From Sandaracinus sp. (GTDB lineage: Bacteria; Myxococcota_A; Polyangia; Polyangiales; Houyiibacteriaceae), in NCBI GenBank assembly GCA_020633125.1, contig JACKEH010000022.1, forward strand, positions 1-58,252: DNA of 58,252 nt, read 5' to 3'. The stretch's first letter is position 1; every line of letters begins with the position of its first letter. The notes beneath the pieces were generated by a model, which saw only the letters and a program-made list of their open reading frames with translations, was not told the origin of the DNA and searched no databases. The position numbers and the translations under genes are program-made. This document shows positions 1-10,378 of the stretch, one piece after another.

Positions 1-1015
<1,015 letters not shown>

Positions 1016-1040
1016 ACCTCGCTTCTCGCGAAGCCCTCGA

Positions 1041-1070
1041 ACGAAACGCGTCCCTCGGGGCGCGTTTCGT
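1041..1070 (+). terminator. Terminator-like hairpin after citrate synthase
   Basis: ACGAAACGCG pairs perfectly with CGCGTTTCGT, and the stem can continue through a U-G pair and two G-C pairs to a CUCG tetraloop. It lies 25 bases after the stop. The following bases (cgtttcgg) are only weakly T-rich, so termination strength is uncertain. Confidence 0.6.
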
Positions 1071-1086
1071 CGTTTCGGCGTCTTCG

Positions 1087-1098
1087 CGACACGTGTCG
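1087..1098. promoter_or_regulatory. Perfect 12-bp palindrome upstream of cydAB
   Basis: CGACACGTGTCG is a perfect palindrome about 190 bp before the cydA start. It is a possible binding site for a dimeric regulator. There is no direct evidence of use, and a chance occurrence at this GC content is possible. Confidence 0.3.
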
Positions 1099-1177
1099 AG
1101 AACTCGGCGCCCGAGCACCCAGCTGCGACGATCCGCCGCACTCGTTCTTTGCGCTCGGCGACCCCAGCCCTCCGCCA

Positions 1178-1250
1178 GGCTCCGACGAAACGGAGACCTT
1201 CCTCCGGCTCCGACGTTCGACCACGGACCTTCGCACCGGAGACCTTCCTC
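1178..1250 (+). repeat. Direct repeats in the cydA upstream region
   Basis: CGGAGACCTTCCTC occurs at 1191-1204 and again at 1237-1250, 46 bp apart. GGCTCCGACG occurs twice (about 1178 and 1206). The last copy ends 38 bp before the cydA start. The arrangement could be regulator sites for the oxidase operon or a small duplication; I cannot tell which. Confidence 0.4.
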
Positions 1251-1288
1251 TGCCGACGCTGCGCGCGTCGACGCCCGCGAGGCTCGTC

Positions 1289-2740
1289 ATGGATCTCGAC
1301 CCCGTCGCCCTGTCACGCGCGCAGTTCGCGTTGACGGTGATGTTTCACTACCTCTTCCCGCCGCTCTCGATCGGGCTCGGCGCGATCATGGTCCTGCTCG
1401 AAGGTGCGTACCTGCGCACGAAGGACCGCCGCTACGAAGCCGCGGTTCGGTTCTTCTCCAAGCTCTTCGCCGTGAACTTCGCGGTCGGCGTCGCGAGCGG
1501 CATCGTGATGGAGTTCCAGTTCGGCACGAACTGGGCGACCTACTCGCGTTTCGTCGGCGACGTCTTCGGCTCGGCGCTCGCGGCCGAAGGCATCTTCGCC
1601 TTCTTCCTCGAGAGCGGCTTCCTCGCGATCCTCGTCTTCGGCTGGGATCGCGTCGGCCCGAAGATGCACTTCTTCTCGACGCTGATGGTCTTCCTCGGCT
1701 CGTGTTTCTCCGCGGTCTGGATCGTCATCGCGAACAGCTGGCAGCACACACCGACCGGCTTTCACCTCGTCGGCGAAGGCGCCGCGATGCGCGCCGAGAT
1801 CACCGACTTCTGGGCGATGGTCTTCAACCCCTCGGCCATGCACCGGCTCAACCACGTGCTCTTCGGATCGTTCATCCAAGGCGCGTTCTTCGTGATGAGC
1901 GTCAGCGCCTTCTACCTCTTGAAGAAGCGCCACGTGGCGATCGCGAAGAAGAGCTTCACCTTCGCGCTCGTCTTCGGCGCGCTCAGCTCGCTCGCCATCC
2001 TCGTCTCCGGTCATTCGCAGGCGAACGCGGTCGCGGTGAACCAACCGGCGAAGCTCGCGGCCTTCGAAGGCCACTACGAGACCGGCCCCGGGCACATGGT
2101 CCTCTTCGGTGTGCCCAACGACGAGACCCGCGAGGTCGACTACGCGCTCGAGGTGCCGGGCATGCTCAGCTTCTTGGTGCACGGCGACACCGAGACGCCG
2201 ATTCGAGGGCTCGACGACTTCCCCGAAGACGAACGGCCGCCGGTCGCGGTGCCCTTCGCGACCTACCACCTGATGGTCGCGCTCGGGAGCTTCTTCATCG
2301 CGATCACCCTCTTCGGTCTCTTGCAGCTCTGGCGCGGCAAGCTCTGGGAGCAGCGTTGGTTGCTCAAGCTCTTCGTGATCTCCGTCGTCGGTCCGTACCT
2401 CGCGAACCAAGCCGGTTGGGTCGCGGCCGAGGTCGGTCGCCAACCTTGGGTGGTCTACGGACTGCTCAAGACGAGCGACGCGGTCAGCCCGAGCGTGAAG
2501 GGCGGCGAGGTGCTCTCGTCGATCGTGCTCTTCGGCCTCGCGTACCTCGCGCTCGGCGCGCTCTGGGTCTTCGTGCTCAACGAGAAGATCAAGCACGGGC
2601 CGGACGATCCGGACGCCCTCGAGACGCGCGCCAAAGAGAAGGCGAGCTTCGTCGACGCCGCCGTCGACGCGTCCGAGCACTCGCTCACGGAAGCCGAACC
2701 GAGCCCCCCCGAGCCCACCCCCGTCGCAGAAGGAGTCTGA
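1289..2740 (+). CDS. cydA: Cytochrome bd ubiquinol oxidase subunit I
   Basis: Quinol-oxidising, haem-carrying subunit of the membrane-bound cytochrome bd oxidase, a high-affinity terminal oxidase. The protein has 483 residues and multiple membrane helices. His20 aligns with the haem b595/d ligand region (E. coli His19), His189 with the b558 ligand (His186), and Glu100 and Glu108 with the conserved proton-channel glutamates. GRQPW is present near residue 390. The Q-loop between the VDYALEVPGM region and the next helix is short (about residues 300-325), so this is the short-loop form rather than the long E. coli form. The C-terminal tail is acidic and Pro-rich. Its last bases carry the ribosome-binding site of cydB. 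The upstream region contains a palindrome (1087) and direct repeats (1178-1250). Confidence 0.95.
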   Translation: MDLDPVALSRAQFALTVMFHYLFPPLSIGLGAIMVLLEGAYLRTKDRRYEAAVRFFSKLFAVNFAVGVASGIVMEFQFGTNWATYSRFVGDVFGSALAAEGIFAFFLESGFLAILVFGWDRVGPKMHFFSTLMVFLGSCFSAVWIVIANSWQHTPTGFHLVGEGAAMRAEITDFWAMVFNPSAMHRLNHVLFGSFIQGAFFVMSVSAFYLLKKRHVAIAKKSFTFALVFGALSSLAILVSGHSQANAVAVNQPAKLAAFEGHYETGPGHMVLFGVPNDETREVDYALEVPGMLSFLVHGDTETPIRGLDDFPEDERPPVAVPFATYHLMVALGSFFIAITLFGLLQLWRGKLWEQRWLLKLFVISVVGPYLANQAGWVAAEVGRQPWVVYGLLKTSDAVSPSVKGGEVLSSIVLFGLAYLALGALWVFVLNEKIKHGPDDPDALETRAKEKASFVDAAVDASEHSLTEAEPSPPEPTPVAEGV

Positions 2741-2741
2741 C

Positions 2742-3767
2742 GTGGACCTCACCGACCTTCACGTCTTCTGGTACGTGCTCCTCGGCGTGCTCGTCACGGG
2801 CTACGCCATCCTCGACGGCTTCGACCTCGGCGTCGGCATCTTGCATCCGCTCGTGAAGGGCGACCGCGAGCGCCGCCTCGTGCTCAACAGCATCGGCCCG
2901 CTCTGGGACGGCAACGAGGTCTGGCTCGTGACCTTCGGCGGCGCCCTCTTCGCGGCCTTCCCGAGGGCCTACGCGAGCCTCTTCTCGGCGTTCTACCTGC
3001 CCTTCATGGTGCTGCTCTTCGCGCTCATCGGGCGCGCGGTCTCGATCGAGTTTCGCAGCAAGGTGAAAGCACCGGCGTGGCGCACCTATTGGGACCACAG
3101 CTTCGCGTTCTCCTCGCTGATGGTGGTGCTCCTCTTCGGCGTCGCGGCCGGCAACCTCATGCAAGGCTTGCCGCTCGACGCGAACGGCGACCTCGTCGGC
3201 GACGTGCGCGATCTGCTGCGGCCCTACCCCTTCGCGGTCGGCGTCCTCGCGGTGATCACCGCCGCCCTTCACGGAAGCCTCTACCTGCACCTCAAGACCG
3301 AAGGCGCGCTGCAAGAGCGCATCGCGAAGCTTCGTTGGCCGCTCTTCGGCGCGTTCCTGGTCGCGTACCTCGGCGTGACGATCGCGACGCTCGTCCTCGT
3401 GCCGCACGCCACGACGAACTTCGATCGTTTTCCGGTCGCGTGGGTCGTGGTCGTGCTCAACGTGCTCGCGGTCGCCAACGTCCCGCGCGCCATTCACCAC
3501 GGAAAACCCGGCCAAGCCTTCCTCAGCTCGTGCGCGTTGATCGCGGCGCTCGTCTTCCTCTTCGGCATGGCCATGTTCCCGAAGCTCGCGCTCTCGAGCC
3601 TCGACCCTGCCTACGACCTCGACGCCTGGAACGCCGCGAGCAGCGAATCGACGCTCGGCCTGATGCGTTGGATCGCGCTGCTCGGCATGCCTTTCGTGCT
3701 GACCTACACCGCGATCGTCTACTGGGTCTTCCGCGGCAAGACGAAGCTCGACGACTTCAGCTACTGA
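2742..3767 (+). CDS. cydB: Cytochrome bd ubiquinol oxidase subunit II
   Basis: Second membrane subunit of the bd oxidase, partner of CydA. It has 341 residues, about eight to nine membrane helices and the family N-terminus (YAILDGFDLGVG), followed by GNEVWLVTFGGALFAAFP. The start is GTG at 2742, one base after the cydA stop. AAGGAG at 2730-2735, inside the end of cydA, supports this start and implies coupled translation. I see no small cydX-like gene downstream; instead a multi-hairpin repeat begins on the stop codon. Confidence 0.95.
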   Translation: MDLTDLHVFWYVLLGVLVTGYAILDGFDLGVGILHPLVKGDRERRLVLNSIGPLWDGNEVWLVTFGGALFAAFPRAYASLFSAFYLPFMVLLFALIGRAVSIEFRSKVKAPAWRTYWDHSFAFSSLMVVLLFGVAAGNLMQGLPLDANGDLVGDVRDLLRPYPFAVGVLAVITAALHGSLYLHLKTEGALQERIAKLRWPLFGAFLVAYLGVTIATLVLVPHATTNFDRFPVAWVVVVLNVLAVANVPRAIHHGKPGQAFLSSCALIAALVFLFGMAMFPKLALSSLDPAYDLDAWNAASSESTLGLMRWIALLGMPFVLTYTAIVYWVFRGKTKLDDFSY

Positions 3768-3915
3768 GAGCAGCCACCACTTGCACGGATTCCATCCGTG
3801 CGAGTGGGTGGGAGGGGGCCCCGATCCGGCTTTGCCGGTCGGGGGAGGGGGCGCGGCGCCCCCTCGAGAAGAAGGAAGAGCAAGAATCAGTGCAACTGAT
3901 TCTTGCTCTGAGCCG
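3765..3915 (+). repeat. Multi-hairpin intergenic element, copy A
   Basis: Starts on the cydB stop (TGAGAGCA). It contains three hairpins: CACTTGCACGGAT / ATCCGTGCGAGTG with a 3-nt loop (3778-3806), GGGGGCG / CGCCCCC (about 3847-3863), and a perfect 15-bp stem AGAGCAAGAATCAGT / ACTGATTCTTGCTCT (3877-3909). A related copy lies at 51970-52113, also starting on a stop codon. No U-tract follows the last stem. It could be an RNA 3'-end element, a Rho-independent-like terminator or a small mobile repeat. Confidence 0.75.
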
Positions 3916-3997
3916 GTCGCTTCTCGTGAGGAGAGCGCTCGATGCCGTCGCGCAGGGCTTCTTGACCCGCCTCGACCGCCCACGTCTAATCCGCAGC

Positions 3998-4411
3998 ATG
4001 AGCGACGAGGATCGAGGCTCGGTGCGCCGGGCGGTGGTGAGTCGGGTCGACGCCGAAGGCGCGGTCGTGGTCGAAGGCGCGGGTTTCGAAGCGGTCGCGG
4101 AGAACGCGGTGCCCTTCACCGCTGCGGCCGTGGGCGACGAGGTGCTCGTGGCGGTCGACCCCCTCGGCGCGACCGTGATCGCCAACCTCACGCGCAGCCG
4201 ATCGAAGGTGCTGCAGCTCGCCGATCGCTCCGGCCGCGCCTGGCTCGAGATCGACCTGGAGCGAGAGAGTGTCTCGTTGCTCTCCCGCGACGGCCGCGTC
4301 TCGATCGCGGCGCGCGACATCGACGCGGTCGCGAGCAACATCCACCGCATCGACGGCGGCCAAGTCCGCATCAACTGCGACCCCCCGACGCCGGAGCCCG
4401 AACGTGCCTGA
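3998..4411 (+). CDS. DUF3540-like protein (T6SS/spike-associated)
   Basis: Small 137-residue protein. An N-terminal beta-rich OB-like half (RAVVSRVDAEGAVVV, then AVGDEVLVAV) is followed by a repetitive beta-strand half (LEIDLERESVSLLSRDG, VSIAARD). This pattern resembles DUF3540 proteins, which occur next to PAAR and VgrG-like genes of type VI secretion loci; assignment to that family is inference. The start is the ATG at 3998; upstream in-frame codons run through the hairpin repeat and are unlikely to be coding. It overlaps the next gene, a PAAR protein, by 8 bp, which supports joint expression and a spike-related role. Confidence 0.6.
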   Translation: MSDEDRGSVRRAVVSRVDAEGAVVVEGAGFEAVAENAVPFTAAAVGDEVLVAVDPLGATVIANLTRSRSKVLQLADRSGRAWLEIDLERESVSLLSRDGRVSIAARDIDAVASNIHRIDGGQVRINCDPPTPEPERA

Positions 4412-4790
4412 AGCTCCCGCGGCCCGGCGGGGCGACACGATCTTGCAGGACGCGCCGCACTGCCACGCGGCGATTCATCCTCCCGCGCCCGTTCCGACGC
4501 CCGTCGCGCATCCCCCCGTCCCCTACGCCATCGTCACCGGGGCCCCGTCGGTGCTGATCGGCAACCAACCCGCGGCGCGCGTCACGGACACCTCGGCTCC
4601 TTGCTCGTTGGTCAGCTGCGTGCCGGGAGGACCGGGCACGATCGTCACGGGCTCGACCACCGTCATGGTCACCGACCTTCCTGCCGCGCGGCTCGGCGAT
4701 CAAACCTCGCACCCCTCGTGCGTCGCGCCCATTCCTGCGCCCACCGGTCGAGTGCAGGGCGGCATCCCGACCGTCCTCATCGGCGGCTGA
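4404..4790 (+). CDS. PAAR-domain spike-tip protein
   Basis: PAAR proteins form the sharp tip of type VI and related contractile injection spikes and can carry effectors. This protein has 128 residues. PAAR motifs are visible as NQPAARVTD and LPAARLGDQTSHP, with Cys/His residues (DAPHCHA, SAPCS, HPSC) suited to metal binding, and with Gly/Thr/Val strands (IVTGAPSVLIG, IVTGSTTVMV, GGIPTVLIGG). The start is GTG at 4404 overlapping the previous gene; this removes an upstream extension that does not look like protein. There is no fused effector domain, so any cargo would be encoded separately. No sheath, tube or baseplate genes are in the window. Confidence 0.85.
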   Translation: MPEAPAARRGDTILQDAPHCHAAIHPPAPVPTPVAHPPVPYAIVTGAPSVLIGNQPAARVTDTSAPCSLVSCVPGGPGTIVTGSTTVMVTDLPAARLGDQTSHPSCVAPIPAPTGRVQGGIPTVLIGG

Positions 4791-4838
4791 GCTCTTTCTC
4801 TCGACGCTCCGTCGCGGCGGAGCCCCAAGGACGACGCA

Positions 4839-5891
4839 GTGCGCCACGAGCACTTCGAGACCCTCGCGCCGATTTGCGTCGTTTGCCGCGAGGGCGACGT
4901 CGCACACTCGCTCGTGCTTCGTCCGGGAGCTCGGGAGGACCAGGGACACGTCCTCGAAGGCATGCTCCGTTGCAGCAACGCGGCCTGCCAGCGCGAATAC
5001 CCGATCCTCGATGGGATTCCGCTTCTGGTCGCGGACCTTCCTTCGTACGTGAAGCAACAGGGCGCCGCGCTCTTGGAACGCGCCGACGTCTCCGAGCGGA
5101 CGGAGGCGTGGCTCGCCGACTGCCTCGGCCCCGGCACGGACTTCGATCTTCGGCGCCGGCATCTCAGCTCGTACGGCGACGCGCACTACCGCGACCTCGA
5201 CGCCGACGAGCGCGCACGCCACGGCTCGCTCGCGTCGCTCTGGACCGCGCTCGCACGCCTCGCCGGACCGCTGCCCGAAGGTCCGCGGCTCGACGTGGGC
5301 TGCGCAGTGGGCCGTGGTGCGTTCGAGCTCGCGTCGGAAGGCGAAGGCGCGCTCACGCTCGGCATCGACCTGAACTACTCGATGCTCCGGGTCGCGGCCT
5401 CCGCGCTTCGCACGGGCGTGGTCTCGTACCCCGAACGTGTCGTGGGGGTCGTGAGCGAGCGACGCACGCGCGCGCTGACCACGCTTCGACGCACGAGGGT
5501 CGACTTCTGGGCCTGCGATGCGCTGCGTCTGCCCTTTCGCGATGGCCGCTTCGCCGTCACGAGCGCGCTCAACGTGCTCGACTCGGTCTCTTCCCCGAGC
5601 GAGCTGCTTCGGGTCCTGCACCGCGTGCTCTCGCCGCGAGGCCTCGCGCTCTTGGCCTCGCCCTACGATTGGTCCGATGCCGTGACCCCGATGGCGCAGT
5701 GGCTGGGCGGGCACTCCCGGGAGGCCTCGCATCGGGGGAGCAGCACGACCCTGATGCACGAGCTCTTGGCGAATGGGTCCCTCGGCTTCGAGCTCGTCGC
5801 CGAGCACGAGAACGAGCCCTGGGTGCTGCGGCTTCACGAGCGGAGCCAGATCACCTACTCGACGCACCTCTTGGTGGGACGAAAACGATGA
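4839..5891 (+). CDS. SAM-dependent methyltransferase with N-terminal Trm112-like zinc region
   Basis: 350 residues. The N-terminus has two Cys pairs (C13xxC16 and C45xxxxC50) followed by YPILDGIPLLV, as in Trm112-like zinc domains. A class I methyltransferase domain follows, with motif I LDVGCAVGRGAFELA near residue 152, an acidic strand end GIDLN, and CDALRLPF. Substrate unknown. The start is GTG at 4839 with AAGGA at 4827. The stop overlaps the next ATG (ATGA), so translation is probably coupled to the Tat-exported ThiF-like gene. Its place between a PAAR gene and exported proteins suggests it modifies a component or product of this cassette, but that is only inference from position. Confidence 0.8.
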   Translation: MRHEHFETLAPICVVCREGDVAHSLVLRPGAREDQGHVLEGMLRCSNAACQREYPILDGIPLLVADLPSYVKQQGAALLERADVSERTEAWLADCLGPGTDFDLRRRHLSSYGDAHYRDLDADERARHGSLASLWTALARLAGPLPEGPRLDVGCAVGRGAFELASEGEGALTLGIDLNYSMLRVAASALRTGVVSYPERVVGVVSERRTRALTTLRRTRVDFWACDALRLPFRDGRFAVTSALNVLDSVSSPSELLRVLHRVLSPRGLALLASPYDWSDAVTPMAQWLGGHSREASHRGSSTTLMHELLANGSLGFELVAEHENEPWVLRLHERSQITYSTHLLVGRKR

Positions 5892-6445
5892 GCGACCACG
5901 ACCACTCCTGCTCGCGCCGCACGTTCATGACGTTGGGCGCGCTGCTCCTGGCGGAGGCGAGCCTGCCTTCGCTCGTCGACGCGCAAAGACGCTTGAACGG
6001 AACGGTGTACGCGCGCCCCGAGGCACTCACCGTCATCGGCGGCGGAAGCGCGGGCGCGTGGGCGGTCTTCCTGAGCGCGCTCGCCGGCGTCCCACGCGTG
6101 ACCTTCTTCGAGCCGGGTCGCGTCACGGAGACCGACGCGTGGACCGGCCCGTTCGGCAGGCATCGCGTCGGCATGGGCCGCGCCTCGGCGGTGCGCGAGC
6201 TCGTTCGCGAGCGCATTCCCGACGCGCGGGTCGAAGCCCACGACCTCGCCTTCGACGACCGACGACACGCTGGGCAGTTGGAAGGCGCGGTGCTCAACGG
6301 CGTCGCACGCCTCGATGCCCGATTGCGCCGCCGCACCCCCCGCTACGTGTCGATGGCCGACGTGGCCTCAGGCAACGACGCGCTTCGCGCGACGATCGAA
6401 GGGCACGCGCTGAGCCCACTCTTCGCCTCCGGGAGGACTCCATGA
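5888..6445 (+). CDS. ThiF/E1-like Rossmann protein with a Tat-type signal
   Basis: 185 residues. The N-terminus has a twin-arginine motif (SRRTFMTLG, residues 9-17), a moderately hydrophobic stretch and a VDAQ cleavage-like site near residue 32. A ThiF/MoeB-like nucleotide-binding core follows: VIGGGSAGAWAVFLSALAG (from residue 49), the strand TFFEPGRVTETD, and the GMGRASAV helix where E1 enzymes have GKPKA. It is shorter than E1 proteins (about 250 or more residues) and lacks the family's Asn-Arg finger segment and a catalytic Cys. An exported ThiF fold would not meet cytoplasmic ATP, so ubiquitin-like activation is doubtful. Both ends overlap neighbours by ATGA, indicating an operon. Confidence 0.6.
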   Translation: MSDHDHSCSRRTFMTLGALLLAEASLPSLVDAQRRLNGTVYARPEALTVIGGGSAGAWAVFLSALAGVPRVTFFEPGRVTETDAWTGPFGRHRVGMGRASAVRELVRERIPDARVEAHDLAFDDRRHAGQLEGAVLNGVARLDARLRRRTPRYVSMADVASGNDALRATIEGHALSPLFASGRTP

Positions 6446-6762
6446 AGCGACCTGCACGGCATGCGCTCGTGCTCGGCCTGGCGCTCGTGCTGGGCGCGTG
6501 CGGAGACGACGACGCCACCGAAGACGCGTCGGTCGTCGATGCCACCACCGACGCGCGCTCGACCGACGCGACGACCGATGCCCCCGTTCGAGACGACGGC
6601 GGCTCCACCGGACGCCGGAGTCTCACGGGTGGCCTGACGCCCTCCACGACGCAGGCCTCCACCAGCCGCTTCCAACTCCGAGGCCACCTCGCTCCTGCAC
6701 TCGCCCCGCGCCAATCGCGCGGCGGCCGCCTGACCCTTCGCCACGATCGAATCGCGCAATGA
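6442..6762 (+). CDS. Small lipoprotein, function unknown
   Basis: 106 residues. It has a clear lipoprotein signal with lipobox LGAC (Cys20), then an Asp/Thr-rich low-complexity stretch (EDAS.., TDAR.., TDAP..) typical of surface lipoprotein linkers in this group. The rest (GRRSLTGGLTPSTTQ and onward) matches no family I know. The start ATG at 6442 overlaps the previous stop, with GGGAGGA at 6431. The stop region overlaps a possible upstream ATG of the next gene. Probably membrane-anchored and part of the PAAR/fibre cassette. Confidence 0.75.
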   Translation: MKRPARHALVLGLALVLGACGDDDATEDASVVDATTDARSTDATTDAPVRDDGGSTGRRSLTGGLTPSTTQASTSRFQLRGHLAPALAPRQSRGGRLTLRHDRIAQ

Positions 6763-6776
6763 CCGGAGAGACATCC

Positions 6777-8069
6777 ATGACGCGCCACCTCCTCGTCGCC
6801 CTCTCGTTCCTCCTCGTCTCCGGCTTCGCGTCCCGCGGCGCCGCGCAGATGACCTACGAAGGTCAGCTCGCCGAAGACGGCGCGCCCGTGAACCTCCGTC
6901 TGCCCATGCGCTTCGAGATCTACGACGCGCTCGAAGACGGCAACCTGCTCTGGTCCGAGACCCACGCCGACGTCGAGGTCGCGGACGGCCAGTTCGCGGT
7001 CGAGCTCGGACGCATCGAACCCATCGAGCCGATCTTCGACGGCGGCGCGCGCTTCCTGCTCGTGACCATCGACGGCGAGCCGATGCTTCCGCGCACGACG
7101 GTCGGTTGGATCCCCTACGCCCTTCACGCCGGGAACGCGGCGCGCGTCGGGGGCTACACCGCCGACGAGCTACTCGCGGGTGGGGTCGCCCCGAGCGCGG
7201 GAGGCTCCAGCTACGACAACACCGCGAGCGGCTTGGCTGCCGCGAACGTGCAGGCCGCGCTCGACGAGCTCACCGCGCGCCTCGCCGCCGCCGAGAGCCG
7301 CCTCGCGGCCGCCGAGTCGCGCGTGACCACCCTGGAAAGCGAGTCGGTGTCGAGCGCCGATCTCGGCGCCGCGCTCGCCAGCTACGTCACGAGCACCGAC
7401 CTCACGACCACGCTCTCGAGCTACGTCACGACCACCGACCTCGCGACCACGCTCTCGAGCTACGTCACGACCACCGACCTCGCGACCACGCTCGCCAGCT
7501 ACGTCACGACGGACGAGCTCGGCATGACGCTCGCGGGCTACGCGACCACCTCCGTGACCGACGCCCTCGACGGGCGGGTCGACGGCCTCGAGAGCCTGAC
7601 CGCGTCGATGAGCGTCGCCACGATTCACGGTCAGAGCGCGGTCGTCTTCGAGGGTGTCAACGTGCACGTGCGCAACGGGCTCGGCCAGACGGCCTGCGAC
7701 GAGGGCGGCGCGCCCGCCTGCAACGGCGTCGGCAACCTCGTCCTCGGCTACGACGAGCTTCGCGGCACGGGCGACCAGAAGGACGGCTCGCACAACTTCG
7801 TCGTCGGCGCGCAGAACAACCGTGCGGGCTACGCGAGCGTGGTCGTCGGCGTCGCGCAAAACGTCGCCAGCCGCTCGCTTCGCCTGGAGGGCAACACCGC
7901 CGAAGTGAGGGCGACGACGGCACGCTTCGAAGGCACGACGACCGCCACCGTCACGGGCGCCACCACGACGGTCACGGGGACCGGCGTCGCGCGGTTGAAC
8001 GGCGCGAACACGACCGTCTCGGGGAGTGCGCTGACCACGGTCATCGGCGGCACGCTGCGCCTGAACTGA
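6777..8069 (+). CDS. Exported fibre-like coiled-coil repeat protein
   Basis: 430 residues with a signal peptide (cleavage near SRGAA, residue 23). The N-terminal beta domain (YEGQLAEDGAPVNLRLPM, then DGNLLWSE) resembles the head domain found in many secreted tail-fibre-like proteins. A short coiled coil follows (about residues 160-190), then five 13-residue repeats of SYVTTTDLATTL type (residues 202-266). The C-terminal Thr/Val/Gly-rich strands (TTTVTG) suggest a beta-helix or trimeric stalk end. The start ATG at 6777 is chosen because GGAGAG lies at 6764; an earlier ATG at 6759 overlaps the previous stop. Likely a secreted or surface fibre. It is the last gene of the unit and is followed by a terminator. 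Confidence 0.75.
   Translation: MTRHLLVALSFLLVSGFASRGAAQMTYEGQLAEDGAPVNLRLPMRFEIYDALEDGNLLWSETHADVEVADGQFAVELGRIEPIEPIFDGGARFLLVTIDGEPMLPRTTVGWIPYALHAGNAARVGGYTADELLAGGVAPSAGGSSYDNTASGLAAANVQAALDELTARLAAAESRLAAAESRVTTLESESVSSADLGAALASYVTSTDLTTTLSSYVTTTDLATTLSSYVTTTDLATTLASYVTTDELGMTLAGYATTSVTDALDGRVDGLESLTASMSVATIHGQSAVVFEGVNVHVRNGLGQTACDEGGAPACNGVGNLVLGYDELRGTGDQKDGSHNFVVGAQNNRAGYASVVVGVAQNVASRSLRLEGNTAEVRATTARFEGTTTATVTGATTTVTGTGVARLNGANTTVSGSALTTVIGGTLRLN
7380..7574 (+). repeat. Five 39-bp tandem repeats inside the fibre gene
   Basis: Units start at 7380, 7419, 7458, 7497 and 7536, each encoding 13 residues (S-Y-V-T-T-T-D-L-A-T-T-L-x). The middle copies are nearly identical at DNA level, indicating recent expansion and possible length variation between strains. 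Confidence 0.85.
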
Positions 8070-8097
8070 CGGCCCGCCGCACGACGACGGAAACGAG

Positions 8098-8135
8098 ACG
8101 GGCGAGGAGCACACGCTCCCCGCCCGTTTCTTCTT
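8098..8135 (+). terminator. Rho-independent terminator closing the 3998-8069 unit
   Basis: ACGGGCG-A-GGAG pairs with CTCC-C-CGCCCGT (11 bp with one A-C mismatch, 6-nt loop) and is followed by TTCTTCTT. It stands between convergent genes and could also slow transcription from the minus-strand lipoprotein ending at 8161. Confidence 0.8.
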
Positions 8136-8160
8136 CGCCTTTGCGCGCCCGTGCGCGGTC

Positions 8161-10113
<1,953 letters not shown>

Positions 10114-10226
10114 GGTGGGCATCCTCCGAAATGAACCGAATCGCGCGCAGCGGAGCGGATTTCGCGAAACCGGGGCCCCCGTGTGGTGCCGGGAGCGGAA
10201 AGGGTGGAAACACGTCCCGGGAATCC

Positions 10227-10262
10227 TCTGGGGATTGTCCGGTGAAAATCTTACACCCCAGA
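10227..10262 (-). promoter_or_regulatory. Conserved inverted repeat upstream of lipoprotein paralogue 1
   Basis: Read on the minus strand: TCTGGGG (10262-10256), 22 nt containing TTCACCGG, then CCCCAGA (10233-10227) followed by GG. The same order of parts precedes the paralogue at 12421, while surrounding bases differ. Here it lies about 115 bp before the start codon. It could be an operator or an RNA hairpin. Confidence 0.5.
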
Positions 10263-10346
10263 AGGGGGAGGGATCGAGTCAACTGTGCACGATTCGTACA
10301 GCAAACGCCCGAAACCTCCTCGAACTGGGACCTTTCAGCCTAGGTG

Positions 10347-10373
10347 AAACCCGTTTCCGATGCGACGGGTCTT
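10347..10373 (-). terminator. Weak terminator-like hairpin after lipoprotein paralogue 2
   Basis: On the minus strand ACCCGT (10370-10365) pairs with ACGGGT (10354-10349) around a 10-nt loop and is followed by TTTC. It is short, with only a brief U-run, and lies just past the stop at 10379. Confidence 0.4.
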
Positions 10374-10378
10374 CCCTG

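Noticed and set aside
7380..7574. Tandem 39-bp repeats as a possible CRISPR array
   Set aside because: There are no spacers; the units are contiguous, in frame and encode a 13-residue protein repeat.
10234..10300. A sigma-70 promoter from TTGACT and TAAGAT on the minus strand
   Set aside because: The spacing is about 23 bp, too long for a standard promoter.
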